Shown one piece after another: positions 55,720-63,830 of a stretch of DNA of 64,000 nt. Source of the DNA: Bacteroidales bacterium. GTDB taxonomy: Bacteria; Bacteroidota; Bacteroidia; Bacteroidales; Tenuifilaceae. A program made the translations under genes and the position numbers. Numbering within the stretch: position 1 is the stretch's first letter; each line of letters starts with the position of its first letter. The notes under the pieces were generated by a model that was not told the origin of the DNA, did not search any database, and saw only the letters and a program-made list of their open reading frames with translations. The DNA lies in assembly GCA_003818205.1 (NCBI GenBank), contig RPRQ01000007.1, positions 38,463 to 102,462 of the forward strand. Direction: 5' to 3'.

Positions 55720-57555
55720 ATGTGTGGTATTGTTGGTTATATAGGCCATAGGCAAGCCTATTCCGTTGTAATAAACGGACTTAAGAGATTGGAGTATAGG
55801 GGATACGATTCAGCGGGAGTTTGTATAATGAATGGCGAGCCTCAGCTATACAAGTGCAGAGGAAAGGTTACCGATCTTGAGAAGCATGTTGGTACAAGCA
55901 ATGTAACAGGTACTATTGGTATGGGTCATACCCGTTGGGCAACTCATGGGGCTCCCAACGATATAAATGCCCACCCGCATGTTTCTATGCACGGTCAGTT
56001 CACCATTATTCACAATGGAATTATCGAAAACTATAGCCCATTAAAGGCAAAGCTTGAGAAGCGGGGCTATCAATTTGTTTCAGAAACTGATACCGAAGTT
56101 TTAGTCAACCTAATCGAGTACATCTATTTAAAAGGGAATATTAGCGCCGAAATAGCCGTAAGGCTTGCGCTAACAAAGGTTGTTGGTGCCTATGGCATTG
56201 TTGTAATATGCCGCGATGAACCCGATACGCTGATCGCAGCCCGTAAGGGAAGCCCATTGGTGATAGGGGTTGGTGAGGATGAGTACTTTGTAGCATCGGA
56301 TGCTACCCCAATTGTGGAGTTTACCAATAGCGTTATATACCTAAACGATAACGATGTTGCGATCATAAAACGAGGCGAGCTAATCCTAAAAACGATTTAT
56401 AATGAAGCGCTAGAGCCTAATATTCAAACCCTCGACCTTGATATTGAGGAGATTGAAAAGGGTGGGTTTGAGCACTTCATGCTAAAGGAGATATTTGAGC
56501 AACCCCGAAGCATTCACGATACTTTTAGAGGAAGGGTATCGCAGGATTTGAATGAGATTCATCTCGGAGGGCTTTACCATGTTCTTCCCCGGCTAATCGA
56601 TGCAAAGCGTATCATTCTTATTGGATGCGGAACATCATGGCATGCGGCCTTGGTGGGTGAGTACCTGATGGAGGAGCTGGCTCGGGTTCCCGTTGAGGTA
56701 GAATACGCCTCGGAGTTTCGTTATCGGAACCCAATAATCTATAAGGATGATGTGGTTATTGCCATTAGCCAGAGCGGTGAAACGGCTGATACTTTAGCAG
56801 CTATTCGTTTAGCACGGTCGGCAGGAGCGCTTGTTCTAGGAATTTGCAATGTTGTTGGCTCTAGCATACCCCGTGAGACCGATGCAGGCGTCTATACCCA
56901 TGCAGGGCCCGAAATTGGCGTAGCATCAACCAAAGCGTTTACTGCTCAGGTTACCATATTAACCATGATTTCCATCCTATTAGGTTGGAGAAAGGGCTAT
57001 TTGAGTCAGGAGAAGTATAAGGAGCTGATTAAGGAGATTACCCTTGTTCCTGAAAAGATTGAGAGAATACTAGGATCGAACAGCGAGGTTATAAAAATAG
57101 CCGAAATTTTCCATCGGTCAACTAACTTTCTATATCTCGGGAGGGGATATTTCTTCCCGGTTGCGCTTGAAGGTGCGCTAAAGCTTAAGGAGATATCGTA
57201 TATCCATGCCGAGGGTTACCCTGCAGCGGAGATGAAGCATGGGCCAATCGCCCTAATCGACGATAAGATGCCAGTTGTAGTAATTGCAGCAAAGGATAGC
57301 AGCTACGAAAAGGTGGTTAGCAATGTTCAGGAGGTAAAGGCCCGTAAGGGTGTGGTAATTGCAATTGTAACCGAAGGGGATACGCTAATCAAGGAGATGG
57401 CCGACTACGTTCTTGAAATCCCTAAGGCGCACGAAATCGTTGAATCGCTATTGGCTGTTATTCCATTACAGCTACTAGCATATCATATCGCCTTATTGCG
57501 TGGTTGCAATGTAGATCAGCCAAGGAACTTAGCTAAATCGGTTACTGTGGAGTAA
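55720..57555 (+). CDS. glmS: Glucosamine-fructose-6-phosphate aminotransferase
   Basis: 611 residues. C2 of MCGIVGYIGHRQAY is the glutaminase nucleophile, with RLEYRGYDSAGV and HTRWATHGAPNDINAHPH. The isomerase half has GCGTSWHAALVGEYL, SQSGETADTLAAIRLA and DQPRNLAKSVTVE at the C-terminus. It makes glucosamine-6-phosphate, the first step to UDP-GlcNAc for peptidoglycan and lipid A. No glmS ribozyme is seen upstream, as expected when it is the third gene of an operon. Confidence 0.97.
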   Translation: MCGIVGYIGHRQAYSVVINGLKRLEYRGYDSAGVCIMNGEPQLYKCRGKVTDLEKHVGTSNVTGTIGMGHTRWATHGAPNDINAHPHVSMHGQFTIIHNGIIENYSPLKAKLEKRGYQFVSETDTEVLVNLIEYIYLKGNISAEIAVRLALTKVVGAYGIVVICRDEPDTLIAARKGSPLVIGVGEDEYFVASDATPIVEFTNSVIYLNDNDVAIIKRGELILKTIYNEALEPNIQTLDLDIEEIEKGGFEHFMLKEIFEQPRSIHDTFRGRVSQDLNEIHLGGLYHVLPRLIDAKRIILIGCGTSWHAALVGEYLMEELARVPVEVEYASEFRYRNPIIYKDDVVIAISQSGETADTLAAIRLARSAGALVLGICNVVGSSIPRETDAGVYTHAGPEIGVASTKAFTAQVTILTMISILLGWRKGYLSQEKYKELIKEITLVPEKIERILGSNSEVIKIAEIFHRSTNFLYLGRGYFFPVALEGALKLKEISYIHAEGYPAAEMKHGPIALIDDKMPVVVIAAKDSSYEKVVSNVQEVKARKGVVIAIVTEGDTLIKEMADYVLEIPKAHEIVESLLAVIPLQLLAYHIALLRGCNVDQPRNLAKSVTVE

Positions 57556-57575
57556 AAATAGTATTAGAAAAATAC

Positions 57576-57602
57576 AAAAGGGAGCTCCATGCTCCTTTTT
57601 TT
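57576..57602 (+). terminator. Intrinsic terminator of the glmS operon
   Basis: Stem AAAAGGGAGC / GCTCCTTTTTT with a 5-nt loop, then T-rich, 20 bases past the glmS stop. Confidence 0.85.
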
Positions 57603-57716
57603 GTTGCATCTATTTCATTATTTAGGTGAATCAATTGTTTATTATAGTAAAGGTGGCTTTATAAAAGTATGATGCCAAAGGCATCAATCAGCCTAAACAT
57701 TTAACTACCCCCAACG

Positions 57717-57881
57717 ATGACGCAAAAACATAATTTACAACTTGCTAAAAAAGGATTCAAAATGCAAAATAATGAACTCACAACAAAAGAAAAATGGCAA
57801 AGCCAAATTTACATTACCACGGTCAAAGACCGTGGTTTTTTAGATTACAATAAAAGTATTTCTATACTTAGGGCTTGCTGA
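57717..57881 (+). other. Short ORF ending in a repeated element, possible gene remnant
   Basis: 54 codons (MTQKHNLQLAKKGFKMQNNE ... NKSISILRAC). Its stop codon is the TGA of GGGCTTGCTGAATAAG, the opening of the 63-bp repeat. It may be the front of a gene cut by that repeat. Against it, a perfect terminator-like hairpin lies inside the frame at 57818-57843. No family recognised. Confidence 0.25.
57818..57843 (+). terminator. Perfect hairpin with T-tract
   Basis: CCACGGTC-AAA-GACCGTGG followed by TTTTTT. It has the form of an intrinsic terminator but lies 260 bases after glmS, which already has one. It may terminate an unannotated small transcript or be a mobile palindrome. Confidence 0.55.
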
Positions 57882-57930
57882 ATAAGTCTTAACGAATAGA
57901 TTATCTGCCATATAAATACAGTTAAGTTCA
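57868..57930 (+). repeat. 63-bp direct repeat, copy 1
   Basis: Begins TTAGGGCTTGCTGAATAAG. It matches copy 2 at 63757-63819 at 59 of 63 positions in the same orientation. The opening GGGCTTGCTGAATAA resembles transposon termini. Beyond it, GATGCAAG (57935) and CTTGCATC (57969) are inverted copies. Confidence 0.8.
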
Positions 57931-58427
57931 TTTTGATGCAAGTTTTTTCTCATGTACTATTTGATTTCCTTGCATCTTTTACTTTTTCCTTGATGAAAAA
58001 CCTGCCTGCCGGTAGGCAGGGTAACAAAAAATCAAGGCAAAACTATGCTTCCTCCCGCTCTACTGCAAGGCAAGAATTACTGCAAAAGTAGGCAAGCCCC
58101 TTTTGCGTAATTCTTTGCCTTGCAGTATTGGCTCCGCCGAGCTCTCTTCGTTCGGTTCACACCCTATCTGGCTCGCAGTTTTGCCATCCCACCGCACCCC
58201 GCTACAACCATGAATCATGAAGCTACAATTCATTTCTCAAATCAATAAATAGGTTGTTTGACTATCCTTGCATATCTTACGGTATCCGTAAGATATGCAA
58301 GCAGACCCATCGGTTATTTTGTATTGTATATTTTTTTGTGATAAAAAAATATAAAAGCAACTATATATTAAAAATATTATTACTTTTATATATAATTCAA
58401 TAAAATGTTTAATTAAAACCTATTAGA
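57931..58427. repeat. Spacer with three palindromes
   Basis: CCTGCCTGCCGGTAGGCAGG at 58001-58020 is a member of the same family as 19931-19952. A large hairpin pairs 58063-58088 (CTGCAAGGCAAGAATTAC...) with 58100-58125, differing by one indel in each arm. A perfect 16-bp stem, CTTGCATATCTTACGG and its complement with loop TAT, lies at 58267-58301. No coding region is seen. The cluster looks like a dock for small repeat elements. Confidence 0.6.
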
Positions 58428-59135
58428 ATGAAAAACAAAATTTATTTATTTGCAGTCTTTATTGTTATGATTAGCTGCTCTAAGAAAGATGATCAAATTT
58501 TACCTGAAACTCAAGAACCAGGTAAAAAGATTCAGTACTCTCATGATTTTTTTCAGGAAAAAATCGACAATGTAGATAATCCAATGGTTTATTCTGTAAA
58601 CATTATTGCTGATTTAGATAAAAGCAAAAAATCAACGAAAAAAGTTGAATCAGTGGGATTTAGTTCATTTGCATTTACTTATAGTGATTATGATTACGCT
58701 GATTATCGCTACCTTTATCAAGAATTGCCTGGTCAGGGATATGCATATTGGGCAGATCGCCCAGTCATAGATTTAAACAAGGGTGCAGGAGGTGCATTCA
58801 TTTATTTATATTATTCACCTACTTATTATTTTGGTATTAATGAATTTTGGGTAACCATTGGTGACGGAACGAGTGATCAATATTCATGTCGTGTATTAAG
58901 AAGTTTAAATGGTATATATAACGAACCAGCCGATTTAAACAGGGGAGCAGGAGGTAATTTTATTTACGCTCATGCTAGATATAACTCTTCTCCTTATTTG
59001 AGGCAAATAACCGGAATAGGAGTAATTGCAGGAAATTCAAGTACAATTAAAGCTCCTCCAGGGTGGGATAAAATTAATGTAGATTTGAATGCAGGTGCTG
59101 GTGGTGATTGGATATTTTTTATTATTAAAAGATAA
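58428..59135 (+). CDS. Lipoprotein with three DLNxGAGG repeats (MABP-like)
   Basis: 235 residues with a lipoprotein signal ending VMISC (C17), then a charged linker. The C-terminal 150 residues contain three copies of a motif: VIDLNKGAGGAFIYLYY, PADLNRGAGGNFIYAHAR and NVDLNAGAGGDWIFFIIK, spaced about 50 residues. This resembles the MABP-type beta-prism, in which each blade carries an LNxGAGGxxIY motif, known from MVB12 and MACPF-associated proteins. Such folds bind membranes or lipids. The identification is by motif only. The gene is AT-rich and lies in a repeat-dense region. Confidence 0.65.
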   Translation: MKNKIYLFAVFIVMISCSKKDDQILPETQEPGKKIQYSHDFFQEKIDNVDNPMVYSVNIIADLDKSKKSTKKVESVGFSSFAFTYSDYDYADYRYLYQELPGQGYAYWADRPVIDLNKGAGGAFIYLYYSPTYYFGINEFWVTIGDGTSDQYSCRVLRSLNGIYNEPADLNRGAGGNFIYAHARYNSSPYLRQITGIGVIAGNSSTIKAPPGWDKINVDLNAGAGGDWIFFIIKR

Positions 59136-59188
59136 AATCTTTAGAGAGAGAATGCTTCAAAGTTCTGCAGAGGATTTGTTCATTAAAG

Positions 59189-59212
59189 TAAGGGAGCAAA
59201 TGGCTCCCTTTT
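59189..59212. terminator. Terminator between the MABP-like gene and rfbB
   Basis: Stem AAGGGAGC / GCTCCCTT with a 5-nt loop and T-tract, between convergent genes. Confidence 0.75.
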
Positions 59213-59217
59213 CTATT

Positions 59218-60273
59218 TTATCTATTTTGGTACTGTTCGTTATAATACTGCTGATAGTTTCCAGATACAATATCATCAAGCCATTTTTGGTTTGACAAAT
59301 ACCAATCAACCGTTTTTGTTAACCCCTCCTCAAACTGTAATGAAGGTGTCCAGCCTAATTCCTTTTGTAACTTTGTTGAATCTATTGCATATCGGAGGTC
59401 ATGGCCTGCTCGATCCTTTACGTAGGTTATCAGCTTTTCTGACTCACCGGTAGCCCTATTCAGCTTGGTATCCATTATTGTACAAAGGAGTTTTATAAGA
59501 TCGATATTCTTCCACTCGTTATTTCCCCCAATATTGTAGGTGTCTCCAGGTTCTCCTTTATGGAAAATCAAATCAATGGCCGCAGCATGATCCTCCACGT
59601 AAAGCCAATCGCGAACGTTTTCACCCTTTCCATAAACAGGAATGGGTTTACCATTCTTTATATTGTTGATGGCTAGCGGAATGAACTTTTCAGGGAAATG
59701 ATTTGGCCCATAGTTATTCGAACAGTTCGAAATGACTACAGGTAAACCGTAAGTATGGTGGTATGCCCGAACCAGATGATCGGACGAAGCTTTTGATGCT
59801 GAATAAGGGCTACGTGGGTCGTAGGCGGTTTCTTCGGTAAAGAGACCCTCATCGCCAAGGCTACCGTAAACCTCATCGGTGGAGATATGGTAGAATAGTT
59901 TTCCTTCGAAGTTACCCTTCCAATGCTGCTTGGCGGCATTAAGAAGAACAACCGTTCCTAGAATATTCGTTTTGATGAATGCCATAGGATCGGATATCGA
60001 CCTATCAACATGCGATTCAGCGGCTAAATGGATAACGCCGTCGATCGGGAAATCGTTAAATACTTTTTCAACAACCACCTCATCGGTGATATCCCCTTTG
60101 ATGAATTTATAGTTTAGACTCTTCTCGATGTCGATGAGGTTTTCGAGATTTCCGGCATAGGTTAAAGCGTCAAGATTCAAAATATTGTATTCAGGGTAGT
60201 TCTTTACGAATCGGCGTACAACGTGAGAGCCAATAAAACCTGCTCCGCCAGTAATAAGTATTGTTTTTCTCAT
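59218..60273 (-). CDS. rfbB: dTDP-glucose 4,6-dehydratase
   Basis: 351 residues, extended short-chain dehydrogenase. NAD motif GGAGFIGSHV (residues 8-17), the catalytic STDEVYG and YSASKASSDHLVRAYHHTYG, and RDWLYVEDHAAAI are complete. It forms dTDP-4-keto-6-deoxyglucose for rhamnose and other deoxysugars of surface polysaccharides. The other rml genes are not adjacent, so it may serve a different glycan set. Confidence 0.95.
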   Translation of the reverse strand: MRKTILITGGAGFIGSHVVRRFVKNYPEYNILNLDALTYAGNLENLIDIEKSLNYKFIKGDITDEVVVEKVFNDFPIDGVIHLAAESHVDRSISDPMAFIKTNILGTVVLLNAAKQHWKGNFEGKLFYHISTDEVYGSLGDEGLFTEETAYDPRSPYSASKASSDHLVRAYHHTYGLPVVISNCSNNYGPNHFPEKFIPLAINNIKNGKPIPVYGKGENVRDWLYVEDHAAAIDLIFHKGEPGDTYNIGGNNEWKNIDLIKLLCTIMDTKLNRATGESEKLITYVKDRAGHDLRYAIDSTKLQKELGWTPSLQFEEGLTKTVDWYLSNQKWLDDIVSGNYQQYYNEQYQNR

Positions 60274-60321
60274 TTTTCAAAGGGGCTAAAAAAATATACG
60301 TTAAATAATGATATTAAATCG

Positions 60322-60352
60322 TTTCAAAATTAGCGTAAAAAGTTTACATTTG
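60322..60352 (+). promoter_or_regulatory. Bacteroidetes-type promoter of tRNA-Lys
   Basis: -33 box TTTC at 60322-60325 (consensus TTTG) and -7 box TACATTTG at 60345-60352 (consensus TAnnTTTG), separated by 19 bases, the usual spacer. Transcription would start near 60359, about 13 bases before the tRNA. Confidence 0.75.
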
Positions 60353-60371
60353 CACCCTTAAATAAGAAAAT

Positions 60372-60444
60372 CGGCTCGTAGCTCAGCTGGTAGAGCACGT
60401 GACTCTTAATCATGGGGTCGAGAGTTCGATCCTCTCCGAGCCGA
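60372..60444 (+). tRNA. tRNA-Lys (anticodon CUU)
   Basis: 73 nt. Acceptor stem CGGCTCG/CGAGCCG, T8-A9, D-stem GCTC, anticodon loop CTCTTAA with CTT, T-arm GAGAG-TTCGATC-CTCTC and discriminator A. All arms pair with normal lengths. The 3' CCA is not encoded. tRNA genes are frequent integration targets, and the accessory operon follows on the far side. Confidence 0.95.
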
Positions 60445-60745
60445 CAAGAAAATTAAGCACTTATGAACTTTTTGTTTGTAGGTGCTTTTGTTTGCACCAA
60501 GGATTTGCACCGTAGAGTGCATTCAAATCAATTAGGTTTTAATCTCTTTGGGTGAATTCTCCGCCCCTTGTGGCTAATTAATACCTATTTTTCAAAATTG
60601 ATACCTCGTCCGCTTGCGGCGAGGAGTTTCATTGTCTTAAGATGATTTTTATACAAGTGAAAAAGCAGCACACTAATAGATTAACAATCTTAATCAACTC
60701 CTAATAATTGACTATTATATGAATTACTATGTGCTGATGATAATT
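60445..60745. other. Spacer downstream of the tRNA with palindromic repeat
   Basis: A weak hairpin (AAGCAC...GTGCTT, about 60454-60486) and GGTGC/GCACC at 60481-60498 follow the tRNA and may terminate it. Bases 60537-60634 are a second copy of the CTCTTTGGGT repeat seen at 6145-6239. No coding region is seen. Confidence 0.45.
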
Positions 60746-62344
60746 TTAGTTTTTAGCTTGTAGTGTTGCAGATGAATATTCCTTGATGCTGTCTCTAATA
60801 TGGTTTATTAAAACTTCTCTTAAAGGTGTTTTTATTATTTCTCTGGGCACATATATTAAAAAGAAAAACTTCTTGGGATTAATTGGTTGATTCTTTGAAT
60901 CACCTTTAGACAGCATTGCATCACTTTTTAAGGACTCTCCTTTTTCGTTTTTTTCTTGATAGTCAACATTTTCATCCGTACTACTTAATTCTTTGAAATC
61001 AACTATCTTATCTTTTATGTAAATTTTAATGTCAGGAGAAAAAATGGGTTTATATTGAAAATCTAAGTCAGGGACTTCCCAATAGTTATTTTTTTCAATA
61101 TCATGACTTTCTAAGAATGAATTAATAATCTCTTGTCTATGGCTAAATAAGTACATTTTTTCTTCAAAGGTAAGATCCTTAAAATAGTACATATAATCAG
61201 CATATGTTTTCCAGACAGGCTTTAAATAGTAGTCTCTGTAAAACCATTCTTTTGCATATTCTGAGCAGCTAATTTGGGATTTTAAAATATGAATCAAATC
61301 ATCATCGGTGGGTAGTGTAATAGAAAGAGCACCAAACGGGACTTGACTAACCAAGGCATCGATTGAAATTATTTTTGAAATAGCAAGATCAGATGGGCCT
61401 TCAGTTAAATTTAAGTATTTTCTTGTAGTTTCCTCAACAGCTTTTTTCAAAACATATTCATCATATTTTACAGTATGATGACCATGAAATCTAACATTTA
61501 TAGATTTTTTAGCTTTAATAAGAGAATAAATCTCATTAATAGCTCTCTTATGAAAACATGTAATTAGTTTACTATCTGATAGTTTAACATACAAAGAACT
61601 TAACAATCTTTCTATACTAACACTTTTAGATATATTCCCTGTTGCCCACTGATCCCTTGCAATGTAATCTAATTTATCAACATCTATTGTATTACTATTT
61701 AGTAATCCAATAAGGCAGTTGAAGAATTTTTCATCTTGGCTGCAACTATTTTTATAAGGAAGACCCAAAATCATTCTTGCAATTAAGAAGGGGTCTGCAA
61801 AAAATATTTCAGTGAGTACTTCAGCGTATGCCGTTAAAACAAGTATTGCACTTGTTTTTTCATGAGGTTTTTGATTTGGAGTAGTGGAATTATAGTCTAT
61901 TTTGAATTTTTCAAATTCAGCCCTGTTACCCGAGTGTACCCTTATCTTAGTCTCGTCAACAATATAATTATTGAGATTATCACCCCTTTCATAATAAAAC
62001 TCAAAAGTATGAGAGAAAGGCGCATGCCCAATATCGTGAAGTAAACATGCTAATTCAAAATGTTTTTGACACCTTGGCCAAGGTATGTTTAAATCATTGA
62101 GTTCGGATTGGGAATTTGATTGAAGAGCTTGAAAAGCAATTGAACCTAAGTGATAAGTTCCTAGTGAATGAACAAATCGATCATGGTGAGCACAAGGATA
62201 TAATGGACGAACATTCGTTTGTTCTAAGCGTTTAAGCCTTTGAAAAAGGGGCTTATCTATTATGTGCTGACAATATTTCGAATCTATATATATAAAGCCA
62301 TGAACAGCATCATTAAAAATCTTAGAATCGGCCGAAACTTTCAT
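60746..62344 (-). CDS. SAMHD1-like HD-domain dNTP triphosphohydrolase
   Basis: 532 residues. The order of motifs follows human SAMHD1: KIFNDAVHGFIYID, RFVHSLGTYHLG with metal ligand H59, LLHDIGHAPFSH with H103-D104 and a counterpart of the catalytic H215 at H112, and NTIDVDKLDYIARD with D223. All four metal ligands are kept, so dNTP cleavage to nucleoside and triphosphate is plausible. A non-conserved C-terminal third follows. dNTPases of this family are known anti-phage factors in other bacteria. It overlaps a small upstream gene by four bases. Confidence 0.85.
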   Translation of the reverse strand: MKVSADSKIFNDAVHGFIYIDSKYCQHIIDKPLFQRLKRLEQTNVRPLYPCAHHDRFVHSLGTYHLGSIAFQALQSNSQSELNDLNIPWPRCQKHFELACLLHDIGHAPFSHTFEFYYERGDNLNNYIVDETKIRVHSGNRAEFEKFKIDYNSTTPNQKPHEKTSAILVLTAYAEVLTEIFFADPFLIARMILGLPYKNSCSQDEKFFNCLIGLLNSNTIDVDKLDYIARDQWATGNISKSVSIERLLSSLYVKLSDSKLITCFHKRAINEIYSLIKAKKSINVRFHGHHTVKYDEYVLKKAVEETTRKYLNLTEGPSDLAISKIISIDALVSQVPFGALSITLPTDDDLIHILKSQISCSEYAKEWFYRDYYLKPVWKTYADYMYYFKDLTFEEKMYLFSHRQEIINSFLESHDIEKNNYWEVPDLDFQYKPIFSPDIKIYIKDKIVDFKELSSTDENVDYQEKNEKGESLKSDAMLSKGDSKNQPINPKKFFFLIYVPREIIKTPLREVLINHIRDSIKEYSSATLQAKN

Positions 62345-62691
62345 AGCTCATCATTGACCTCTGAGAAAACCGAGAGATATTCATTCTTAATATTGAAAGG
62401 TAACTTTGCATTAAAATACTGGTCATTTTCACTTTTCAACAAGGTCTTATTATCATTTCTATGATAGAAAAAATGATCATTCTTTAAACTAAATAATTCG
62501 GAATTGATATTGGCAGCATTTATAATTGCAGAAGAAGAAAAATCGACTACAATGAATTTGTTTTTATCAACAAACTTCTTTTCAATTAATCTTTTAAAGC
62601 GATACAGGGTTTCAAAGGACACATCTGTTTCCTTTTCATTTAACACCAAATAATTTGATATAATATTTTCAATTTGAATTATTTCGCACAT
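62341..62691 (-). CDS. Small unknown protein in operon with the dNTPase
   Basis: 116 residues. The middle (KFIVVDFSSSAIINAANINS) has a strand-turn-helix pattern that recalls STAS-like domains such as DUF4325, but the match is weak and I do not assign it. No signal peptide or membrane segment is present. It overlaps the dNTPase gene by four bases, so the two are translationally coupled, and it comes first. It could be a regulator or partner of the dNTPase. The 250 bp upstream (62692-62941) hold only AT-rich DNA, probably the promoter. Confidence 0.65.
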   Translation of the reverse strand: MCEIIQIENIISNYLVLNEKETDVSFETLYRFKRLIEKKFVDKNKFIVVDFSSSAIINAANINSELFSLKNDHFFYHRNDNKTLLKSENDQYFNAKLPFNIKNEYLSVFSEVNDEL

Positions 62692-62941
62692 AAGACAAAT
62701 TATTAAATTAGTTTTTAATGTTTGCTAAAATTAACTATTTATTTATTAAGATATTAAAAAAAACCTGTTTTTTTTAAACCGCTCAACAACATGATTATCA
62801 AGACAATGTATCTAATAGAGGTATTTTATTAACACCCATAAATTAGATTTGAATATAAAACGTTTCATCTAATGAAATGTTTCATTTTGAATGGGTTAAT
62901 AGTTATGTGTTATATAATCAACAAGTTATTGGATTGTCATT

Positions 62942-63421
62942 TTATTCTTTATTTTGCCAATTTTTGTAAGGATTGTTAATGAGGTTTGCATTGTAATACT
63001 TTTGTTCATGTGTAACTTCAGATTCAATCCAATCAGGCAATCCAAATTGTTCGTCTTCTCTAAAGAGTTCAATCTCAGCTATTATTAGCCCTTGATTATC
63101 TCCTAAAAACTCATCAATTTCCCAAACTTTACCTCCGAATGTGATTTTGAATCGATTTTTAATTATGCTTTGCTCAACAAAGGTATCAAGTATTTCATTT
63201 GCCTCGTCTTTAGGAATCTCAAACTCAAATTCTGCTCTAGTTGCTCCAATTGAACTTCCTTTTATTGTAATAAACCCTTTTGTTCCAGTCTGTCTTATTC
63301 GAACAGTCTTTTCAGGCGTATTCAATAAGTATCCTTGACGAAAATAATCTCCAATAGGTTTTTCCAAAGACACCCACTTTGTTGTATTTACCAAGAATTT
63401 CCTTTCAATTTCTTTCCCCAT
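62942..63421 (-). CDS. CYTH-domain phosphohydrolase/cyclase-like protein
   Basis: 159 residues from the ATG at 63421 (MGKEIERKFLV); a TTG two codons upstream would be an alternative. The CYTH signature EIERKFLV (ExExK) opens the protein, followed by the basic and acidic tunnel residues TVRIRQTG, FITIKG, AEFEFEIP, WEIDEF and IAEIEL. Family members hydrolyse inorganic triphosphate or, less often, make cAMP. Triphosphate is the by-product of SAMHD1-type dNTPases encoded just downstream, which makes a link imaginable but unproven. Confidence 0.85.
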   Translation of the reverse strand: MGKEIERKFLVNTTKWVSLEKPIGDYFRQGYLLNTPEKTVRIRQTGTKGFITIKGSSIGATRAEFEFEIPKDEANEILDTFVEQSIIKNRFKITFGGKVWEIDEFLGDNQGLIIAEIELFREDEQFGLPDWIESEVTHEQKYYNANLINNPYKNWQNKE

Positions 63422-63830
63422 AATCAATTTATTGTTAATAATAACTCGAATTTATAACATTTAATAATTAAACCAACAATCAAAGGTAATCCGTAAATAT
63501 TTAATTATATAACTTTACACTACAGACCGGCTAAAATATTTTAAATTCATGAAATACTTGATACTACTACATTCAATTTATATGTCACCCATGCCTACCG
63601 GCAGGCAGGCCTAGTGGGGCTTGATTTTCGTATATTAAGAATTACTACAAATAGGTCATCGCTCTGCGACTTTAAAAAGCAGCATCGCTACGACCTACTA
63701 AAATTAGATTTTTTCTCGGTTAATGATAATAACTTTAATATTTATACTCTGGTTAATTAGGGCTTGCTGAATAAGACTTAACGAATAGATTACCTGCCAT
63801 ATAAATACAATTAAGATCACTAGTGTCCGG
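63422..63830. other. Spacer with palindromes before the transposase
   Basis: Contains TGCCTACCGGCAGGCA at 63592-63607 (the CCTGCCTACC family), an imperfect hairpin TAGGTCATCGCT...CGACCTA near 63650-63700, the second 63-bp repeat at 63757-63819 and the probable IS end CTAGTGTCCGG at 63820-63830. No coding region is seen. Confidence 0.5.
63757..63819 (+). repeat. 63-bp direct repeat, copy 2
   Basis: TTAGGGCTTGCTGAATAAG onward, 59 of 63 positions identical to copy 1 at 57868-57930. It stops at the presumed end of an IS element, which begins CTAGTGTCCGG, as if the IS had landed in or beside it. Confidence 0.8.
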
